64,000 nt of DNA from Chromatocurvus sp046260765 (GTDB taxonomy: Bacteria > Pseudomonadota > Gammaproteobacteria > Pseudomonadales > Halieaceae): positions 5,906 through 69,905 of the forward strand of contig JBHEOO010000016.1 of assembly GCA_046260765.1 (NCBI GenBank), given 5' to 3'. A model generated the notes under the pieces. The model did no database searches, was not told where the DNA came from, and saw only the letters and a program-made list of their open reading frames with translations. Within the stretch, counting starts at the first letter, position 1. Each line of letters starts with the position of its first letter. Below, piece after piece: positions 58,747-64,000 of the stretch. The translations under genes were made by a program, and so were the position numbers.

Positions 58747-59527
58747 AGTCACGCAGCGCCGCGTTGCCTGGCTATCGCTGCGGCCGCTATCGGCACTTCT
58801 GCTTGCGTGCCTGCTTACACCTGGTCTGGGGGCGGCGGCGCAGCAGAAACCAGCGCCAGCCGCAGGAGAAACGGCGCTAAAGCCCTATAGCACCGTGTAT
58901 AAGACCACCGCACGTGGCCTGAGCATCAAGCTTCGTCGCGACCTGACGATCGACCGGGATGGACACTGCAGGCTGACCAGCGAGGGCAGCCTGCTGGTGG
59001 TCGGTCTGAGCGAAGTGAGCCAGTTCAACCTGGCGGAGGGGCGTGTAGAACCGCGCTCCTATATCTATCAGGGCACCGGGCTGATCAGCCGTCGAAGGGA
59101 AGTCCACTTCACGCCGGATTCGTCGGTGATTCGCAGCCTGTATAAGGGCGAGTGGTATGCGCTACCCGATATTGGACACACCCTTGACCGCATGAGCCAA
59201 CAGGAACAGATGCGCCTGAATCTCCTCGGCCAGTCCGATGCGCCCCGGGAAATGATGTTTACCGTCGCTGATGGCCGCAAGGTCAAGGACTACACGCTTG
59301 CACTGATCGGTCCGGAGCGACTACAGACACCCATGGGAGAGATTGATACGCTGCTATACGAACGCCAACGTGATACCGACGAGAGGCTCTCACAACTCTG
59401 GGTCGCGCCGGACTGGGATTATCTCGTGGTCAAGACGCTTCATATCGAGGAAGGCAAGACCGTGGAGGCAAACCTCATCAGCGCGGAGATTGATGGGGTA
59501 CCGGTCAGGGAGCACGTTGCCAGTTGA
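58694..59527 (+). CDS. DUF3108 domain-containing protein
   Basis: 277 aa. ATG preceded by GAGG; start lies inside purN, and no later start keeps the signal peptide (LSLRPLSALLLACLLTPGLG). Mature domain: YSTVYKTTARGLSIKLRRDL, LYKGEWYALPDIGHTLDRMS and PMGEIDTLLYERQRDTDERL match DUF3108, a beta-rich periplasmic family of unknown role. The purM-purN-DUF3108 order is typical of Pseudomonas and relatives. Confidence 0.9.
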   Translation: MEKRRPQPGYPTSRASHKVTQRRVAWLSLRPLSALLLACLLTPGLGAAAQQKPAPAAGETALKPYSTVYKTTARGLSIKLRRDLTIDRDGHCRLTSEGSLLVVGLSEVSQFNLAEGRVEPRSYIYQGTGLISRRREVHFTPDSSVIRSLYKGEWYALPDIGHTLDRMSQQEQMRLNLLGQSDAPREMMFTVADGRKVKDYTLALIGPERLQTPMGEIDTLLYERQRDTDERLSQLWVAPDWDYLVVKTLHIEEGKTVEANLISAEIDGVPVREHVAS

Positions 59528-59547
59528 TCAGGCGCCAGGCCTCTTTC

Positions 59548-59622
59548 ACGCTCTGGGCTTCTTTAATTACGCCCTGGGCCTTCTTTAATAACGCTCTGGG
59601 CCTGTTTATTCACGCTCTGGGC
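59548..59622. repeat. Four 21-22 bp tandem repeats over the dcd stop codon
   Basis: ACGCYCTGGGC recurs at 59548, 59569, 59591 and 59612, with AT-rich spacers (CTTCTTTAATT-like). The copy at 59612 is the actual end of dcd: read on the minus strand it encodes the last residues and TGA. So the 3' end of dcd has been copied three times into the 82-nt gap between DUF3108 and dcd. The other copies keep stop codons nearby (TTAATT, TTAATA). Confidence 0.85.
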
Positions 59623-60176
59623 AGTGTCACGCCGCGCTGTCCCTGATACTTGCCACCACGGTCTTTGTAGCTGGTCTCGCATACCTCATCGGATTCGAAA
59701 AACAGCATCTGTGCAACGCCCTCGTCGGCATAGATTTTTGCGGGCAGCGTCGTGGTGTTGGAAAATTCCAGCGTCACGTGACCTTCCCACTCCGGCTCCA
59801 GTGGCGTCACGTTCACGATAATGCCGCAGCGGGCATAAGTCGACTTGCCGAGGCAGACGGTGAGCACATTGCGCGGGATTCGAAAATATTCCACGGTACT
59901 GGCCAGCGCAAAAGAGTTAGGCGGAATCACGCAGACATCGCTGGTGATATTGACGAAGCTGCTCTCATCAAAAGCCTTCGGGTCAACCGTAGCCGAGTTG
60001 ATGTTGGTGAAAACCTTGAACTGCTGGGAACAGCGTACATCGTAGCCATAGCTGGACGTCCCATAGGAAATCAGCTTGTGTCCGTCGCGCTCACGCACCT
60101 GACCGGGCTCAAAGGGCTCGATCATGCCGTGCTCCAGCGCCATGCGCCGAATCCATCTATCCGCCTTGATGCTCAC
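59610..60176 (-). CDS. dcd: dCTP deaminase
   Basis: 188 aa, normal length, from a GTG at 60176 with AGGAG 5 nt upstream. ISYGTSSYGYDVRCSQQFKV, the substrate loop LGKSTYARCGI and the active-site segment VTPLEPEWEGHVTLEFSNTT (catalytic Glu) are complete. It makes dUTP for thymidylate synthesis. It follows mrp by 19 nt. The end lies within a tandem repeat (59548-59622). Confidence 0.97.
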   Translation of the reverse strand: MSIKADRWIRRMALEHGMIEPFEPGQVRERDGHKLISYGTSSYGYDVRCSQQFKVFTNINSATVDPKAFDESSFVNITSDVCVIPPNSFALASTVEYFRIPRNVLTVCLGKSTYARCGIIVNVTPLEPEWEGHVTLEFSNTTTLPAKIYADEGVAQMLFFESDEVCETSYKDRGGKYQGQRGVTLPRA

Positions 60177-60195
60177 TGATACTCCTCGCCGGGCA

Positions 60196-61008
60196 TTAGT
60201 CGTCCGTTACACTGATATCGGGCGCGCCGCCGGACGTTCCATCGCCCGCAGCCAGACGTTCCTGCAGCCGCCGCGCTGCCTGCATAAAGGCCTCACCGGC
60301 GGCTGACTGCGGTGCCGACAGCACCGTCGGTCGACCGGCATCGGTCTGCTCGCGGATCGCCATGGCCAGGGGCAGACTGGCGAGGAGTTCGGCGCCGTAT
60401 TCTGCCGCGACATCAGCGCCGCCGCCGCTGCCAAATACATGCTCGACGTGGCCGCACTGTGTGCATTCATGCAAGGCCATGTTCTCGACGATCCCAAGAA
60501 TCGGTACATCGACCTTGCGAAACATCTCGATGCCTTTGCGCGCGTCGAGCAGGGCGATGTCCTGCGGGGTCGTCACAATGACAGCGCCGCTTACTTTGGC
60601 TCTCTGTGCCAGCGTGAGCTGAACGTCACCGGTGCCCGGCGGCATGTCGATCAACAGGTAATCCAGCTCTCCCCAGCGTGTCTGCTCGAGCATCTGGGCG
60701 AGCGCACCGCCGGCCATGGGGCCGCGCCACACCACGGGTGTACGGTCCGTTGTCAGATAACCCATGGACATGGTCTTTAATCCATGCGCCTCCACCGGGA
60801 GAATCACCTGATCGTCTTCCGTTTCCGGCCGCGTGCCCGGAGCAACGCCCAGCATCAGAGGCTGGCTCGGGCCGTAGATGTCAGCATCGAGGAGTCCCAC
60901 GCGGGCACCACATGCCTGCAGGGCAAGCGCCAGATTCACGGCAACGGTAGATTTGCCGACGCCGCCCTTGCCTGAGGCGACGGCGATGATGTGCTTCACT
61001 GACTGCAT
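60196..61008 (-). CDS. Mrp/NBP35 family ATP-binding protein (ApbC)
   Basis: 270 aa from the ATG at 61008 (AAGGAT 4 nt upstream); the longer frame to 61194 reads into intergenic sequence. HIIAVASGKGGVGKSTVAVN is the deviant Walker A, and LIDMPPGTGDVQLTLAQ and VTTPQDIALLDARKGI complete the P-loop. HECTQCGHVEHVFGSGGG carries the CxxC that bridges an iron-sulfur cluster in the dimer. It is the short form, without the N-terminal DUF59/MIP18 domain of 369-aa E. coli Mrp. A putative Fe-S carrier; neighbouring nth and rsxB need such clusters. Confidence 0.92.
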   Translation of the reverse strand: MQSVKHIIAVASGKGGVGKSTVAVNLALALQACGARVGLLDADIYGPSQPLMLGVAPGTRPETEDDQVILPVEAHGLKTMSMGYLTTDRTPVVWRGPMAGGALAQMLEQTRWGELDYLLIDMPPGTGDVQLTLAQRAKVSGAVIVTTPQDIALLDARKGIEMFRKVDVPILGIVENMALHECTQCGHVEHVFGSGGGADVAAEYGAELLASLPLAMAIREQTDAGRPTVLSAPQSAAGEAFMQAARRLQERLAAGDGTSGGAPDISVTDD

Positions 61009-61200
61009 GGTTATCCTTCCGGTCAGGTGGGGGGACAGGCCCTGCGCGCGGGCCAGTATAGAGACTCGCCTCCTCGCCCACAATCCGCTGCGCCCGGCGA
61101 GTGGTGGCCAACATCCACGGCGACCGACACGGGTGTGCCGGTCGCCGTGGGCGGCGTGAAAAACCATGGGAAAGCGGATATAGTACGCGCCCATTCTGCG

Positions 61201-63312
61201 ATGTCATACAGCCTCATGCCCCTGAAGAAGCGCAGCATTCTCGTCACCAGCGCCCTGCCCTACGCCAACGGCCCACTGCACCTCGGTCACATGCTGGAGC
61301 AGGTGCAGACGGACATCTGGGTCCGCTTTCAGCGCTCCCGGGGACATGAATGCCTGTACGTTTGCGCCGACGATGCCCATGGCACCGCGATCATGCTCAG
61401 CGCGGAAAAGCTGGGGATCACACCGCAGGAACAGATAGACAGTATCCATGCCGCGCACCGCAAGGACTCAGAAGCCTTTCTCATCAGTTTTGACAATTTC
61501 TACACCACACATTCACAAGAGAACCGCCACTGGTGTGAGTACATTTACGCGCGACTGAAAGAGAACGGCCACATTGCCGAGCGTGAAATCACGCAGTCCT
61601 ACGACCCGGAAAAGGGTCTTTTCCTGGCAGATCGATTTATCAAGGGTACCTGCCCGCGCTGTAAGGCTCCCGACCAGTACGGAGACAACTGCGAGGCCTG
61701 CGGCGCCACCTACACGCCGGCGGAGCTGATCGACCCCGTGTCCGCCCTCTCTGGCGCCACGCCAATAGAAAAGGCATCGAGACACTTTTTCTTCCGCCTG
61801 CCGGAATTCGCCGACATGCTGCGTGAGTGGATAGGCTCCGGCACGCTGCAGCCGCAGATTGCCAACAAACTGCGCGAGTGGACCGATGCCGAGCTCCACG
61901 AATGGGATATCAGTCGTGACGCCCCCTACTTCGGTTTCGAGATCCCCGGCGAAAACGACAAGTATTTCTATGTCTGGCTCGACGCACCCATTGGCTACAT
62001 GGGCAGCTTTCATAACTACTGCAAGCGCACCGGCGCGGACTTCGACCGCTTCTGGCGCCCGGGGCACGACACCGAGCTGTACCACTTCATCGGCAAGGAC
62101 ATCGTCAATTTCCATGGCCTGTTCTGGCCCGCCATGCTGCATTCTGCAGGTCTGCGCACCCCTTCGGGCATCTTCGCCCACGGCTTCCTGACGGTGAACG
62201 GCACCAAGATGTCCAAGAGTCGAGGCACCTTTATCAATGCCAGCACGTATCTCGAACATCTCGACGCCGAATACCTCCGCTATTACTTTGCCGCCAAGCT
62301 GGGCGCGGGTGTCGATGATATCGACCTGAACCTCGAGAATTTCGTGCAGCGCGTCAATGCCGACGTGGTGGGCAAAGTGGTCAATATCGCCAGTCGCTGT
62401 GCGGGCTTCCTGCGCAAGGGTTTTGATAACCGTCTGGCCGCCAGCTGCAGCGAGCCGGAACTGCTGCAATCCTTTATGGCTGCGGGGGAAGAGATCGCGG
62501 AGCGCTATGAGAGCCGGGAGTTCAGCAAGGCCGTGCGCGAGATCATTGCCCTGGCGGACCGCGCCAACCAGTACATCGACCAGCACAAGCCCTGGGTCCT
62601 GGCGAAAGACCCCGCGAATGCCGACCAGGTGCACGCCGTTTGCTCCATGGGCATCAATCTGTTCCGGGTGCTGATGATCTACCTCAAGCCCGTGCTGCCG
62701 CGAATGGCCGAAAAGGCCGAGGACTTCCTGCAGACCTCTCTCGACTGGACAGCACTGGAACAAAGCTTATTGGACCACGAGCTGCGTGCCTTCACACCCC
62801 TGCTGACGCGAATCGATGAAAAGCAGGTTGCCGCCATTCTGGATGCGGGACGCGAGGCAGCGGACGCTGCAGACAGACAGGCGGCGCAAGTGAAGCCGCA
62901 GACAGCGAGGAGTGAGGATGACGTGGACACTGCCAATAAGAACGGCGCAAAAAAAGTCAGTGGAACCGCCACCGAGGTCGCCAGTGAAATTACCTTCGAG
63001 GATTTTGCCCGTGTGGACCTGCGTGTCGCAGAGGTCGTCCGTGCAGAAGCCGTCGATGGCGCCGACAAGTTACTGCGGCTGACGCTGGATCTCGGTCCAT
63101 TCGGTGAGCGTGAGGTTCTCGCGGGAATCAAGGCGGCCTACGCACCGCAGGATCTCGTGGGCCGACTCACCGTGGTGGTGGCGAACCTCGCACCACGCAA
63201 GATGCGCTTCGGTACCTCCGAGGGCATGGTGCTGGCGGCGGGACCGGGAGATGAAGAGATCTTTTTGCTGGCGCCGGACAGCGGCGCCACGCCGGGCATG
63301 CAGATCAAATAA
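61201..63312 (+). CDS. metG: Methionine-tRNA ligase
   Basis: 703 aa from the ATG at 61201; the ATG at 61216 (698 aa) is an equal alternative, neither having a clear Shine-Dalgarno. LVTSALPYANGPLHLGHMLE carries the HIGH-type motif (HLGH), CPRCKAPDQYGDNCEACGA is the zinc knuckle, and FLTVNGTKMSKSRGTF the KMSKS loop. A charged linker leads to a C-terminal tRNA-binding OB domain (ARVDLRVAEVVRAEAVDGAD). Divergent from mrp; rsxA follows. Confidence 0.97.
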   Translation: MSYSLMPLKKRSILVTSALPYANGPLHLGHMLEQVQTDIWVRFQRSRGHECLYVCADDAHGTAIMLSAEKLGITPQEQIDSIHAAHRKDSEAFLISFDNFYTTHSQENRHWCEYIYARLKENGHIAEREITQSYDPEKGLFLADRFIKGTCPRCKAPDQYGDNCEACGATYTPAELIDPVSALSGATPIEKASRHFFFRLPEFADMLREWIGSGTLQPQIANKLREWTDAELHEWDISRDAPYFGFEIPGENDKYFYVWLDAPIGYMGSFHNYCKRTGADFDRFWRPGHDTELYHFIGKDIVNFHGLFWPAMLHSAGLRTPSGIFAHGFLTVNGTKMSKSRGTFINASTYLEHLDAEYLRYYFAAKLGAGVDDIDLNLENFVQRVNADVVGKVVNIASRCAGFLRKGFDNRLAASCSEPELLQSFMAAGEEIAERYESREFSKAVREIIALADRANQYIDQHKPWVLAKDPANADQVHAVCSMGINLFRVLMIYLKPVLPRMAEKAEDFLQTSLDWTALEQSLLDHELRAFTPLLTRIDEKQVAAILDAGREAADAADRQAAQVKPQTARSEDDVDTANKNGAKKVSGTATEVASEITFEDFARVDLRVAEVVRAEAVDGADKLLRLTLDLGPFGEREVLAGIKAAYAPQDLVGRLTVVVANLAPRKMRFGTSEGMVLAAGPGDEEIFLLAPDSGATPGMQIK

Positions 63313-63374
63313 GCGGCATTGTGTTGTTGGCGGCGACCCCCTAACATTCCGGACTGAACCCGACGGGATGCGAG

Positions 63375-63953
63375 ATGCTTGCTGACTACTCCTTTCTTTT
63401 GATCGGGGCAATCCTGGTCAACAATTTTGTGCTGGTGCAGTTCCTGGGCCTGTGCCCGTTTATGGGCGTCTCCAATAAACTGGAGACCGCCATGGGCATG
63501 TCCATGGCCACAACGTTCGTGCTGACGCTGGCCTCGGCATGCAGCTACCTCACCTACAACTACCTGCTGCTGCCGCTGAATCTTGGCTACCTGCGCACCA
63601 TCTCCTTCATTCTGGTCATCGCTGTGGTGGTGCAGTTCACGGAAATGGTGGTGCGCAAGAGCAGCCCTCTGCTGCACCGCGTACTTGGTGTCTATCTGCC
63701 GCTGATCACCACCAACTGCGCGGTGCTCGGAGTTGCCTTGCTGAACATCAACAAGAGCCACGATTTTTCCCAGTCGCTGCTGTACGGCTTCGGCGCCGCC
63801 CTTGGCTTTTCACTGGTGCTGGTGTTGTTCGCCGCTATGCGCGAAAGGCTTGCTGTCGCCGACGTACCCGAGCCCTTCGCCGGTGCCGCCATCGGCATGA
63901 TTACCGCCGGCCTGGCATCCCTGGCCTTCATGGGCTTTGCAGGGCTGGTGTAG
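63375..63953 (+). CDS. rsxA: Electron transport complex subunit RsxA/RnfA
   Basis: 192 aa, six membrane helices. GAILVNNFVLVQFLGLCPFM and VYLPLITTNCAVLGVALLNI are the symmetric RnfA half motifs with the conserved Cys residues that bind the membrane [2Fe-2S] cluster. RNF/RSX couples ferredoxin-NAD redox to ion movement or keeps SoxR reduced. Position after metG is the Pseudomonas-like order; rsxB begins directly after the stop. Confidence 0.95.
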   Translation: MLADYSFLLIGAILVNNFVLVQFLGLCPFMGVSNKLETAMGMSMATTFVLTLASACSYLTYNYLLLPLNLGYLRTISFILVIAVVVQFTEMVVRKSSPLLHRVLGVYLPLITTNCAVLGVALLNINKSHDFSQSLLYGFGAALGFSLVLVLFAAMRERLAVADVPEPFAGAAIGMITAGLASLAFMGFAGLV

Positions 63954-64000
63954 ATGATCGCGTGGCTGGAACAGTTTCCCTTGCTTGCCGCCAGTATCGC
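63954..64000 (+). CDS. rsxB: RsxB/RnfB, 5' end only
   Basis: The ATG at 63954 directly follows the rsxA TAG and reads MIAWLEQFPLLAASI before the window ends. This hydrophobic start matches the N-terminal membrane helix of RnfB, and the position after rsxA supports it. The Fe-S domains lie outside the window. Confidence 0.75.
   Translation, partial: MIAWLEQFPLLAASI

Noticed and set aside
61513..62763. 416-residue minus-strand ORF opposite metG
   Set aside because: Antisense to the catalytic core of metG; no recognisable domain.
1..64000. tRNA, rRNA or transposase genes
   Set aside because: No T-loop-like segment in a cloverleaf context, no rRNA-like stretch and no transposase or integrase frame was noticed; a tRNAscan and ISfinder search would be decisive.

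Overview
The window is a GC-rich, densely packed chromosomal segment of a Gram-negative gammaproteobacterium. Nearly every base is coding, many neighbours overlap by ATGA/GTGA/TGATG junctions, and GTG or TTG starts are common. The gene orders (rpsB-tsf-pyrH-frr-uppS-cdsA-dxr-rseP-bamA-skp-lpxD-fabZ-lpxA-lpxB-rnhB-dnaE; map-glnD-dapC-(yffB)-dapD-dapE; dapA-bamC; purM-purN-DUF3108; dcd-mrp-metG-rsxAB) are those of the Pseudomonas/Cellvibrionales side of the class. A marine Halieaceae (OM60/NOR5)-type organism is my best guess, but this is inference from gene content only. I saw no rRNA, tRNA, CRISPR array, prophage or insertion sequence.

Layout. 1-5123 (minus): a four-gene accessory operon (class III CoA-transferase, HMG-CoA-lyase-type enzyme, HyuA, partial HyuB) that looks catabolic and sits where accA-tilS-pyrG is common in relatives. 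5124-5362 holds its putative promoter/operator and a long perfect-type hairpin. 5363-23846 (minus): the essential envelope and translation cluster, from rpsB down to dnaE and a DUF1244 gene, covering ribosome assembly and recycling, UMP synthesis, undecaprenyl-PP, CDP-DAG, MEP isoprenoid and lipid A synthesis, BAM assembly, sigma-E proteolysis and replication. 24172-32184 (plus): map, glnD, dapC, nth, yffB-like, dapD and dapE, i.e. nitrogen signalling plus the succinylase lysine/DAP branch. 32170-37694 (minus): an SDR, rsmJ, an unrecognised cyclase-like protein, a WalJ/YycJ-type metallo-hydrolase, bamC and dapA. 37858-41925 (plus): a DUF3806 secreted protein and a four-gene MCE/Mla-type lipid transporter with a STAS-permease fusion and a PqiC-like lipoprotein. 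41949-44805 (minus): sppA, DUF2069 and wrbA. 45029-46350 (plus): a YihY-family gene that appears to have lost about 110 internal residues, then a TlpA-like lipoprotein. 46559-49592 (minus): quinone reductase and an S9 peptidase. 49834-51873 (plus): oligopeptidase A preceded by six 17-18 bp tandem repeats. 51881-54041: a COG0720 (PTPS) protein with an ExxHGH motif, an SDR and a YhhQ-type transporter. 54029-56886 (minus): hda, AI-2E/PerM and DUF2066. 57038-59527 (plus): purM, purN and DUF3108. 59610-61008 (minus): dcd and mrp. 61201-64000 (plus): metG, rsxA and the start of rsxB.

The most interesting items are the YihY internal deletion, the cyclase-like protein with altered catalytic residues, the PTPS-III-type gene beside an SDR and a queuosine-precursor-type transporter, the HyuAB/HMGL/CoA-transferase cassette, and several short tandem duplications at gene ends (prlC leader, dcd tail, dxr C-terminus).
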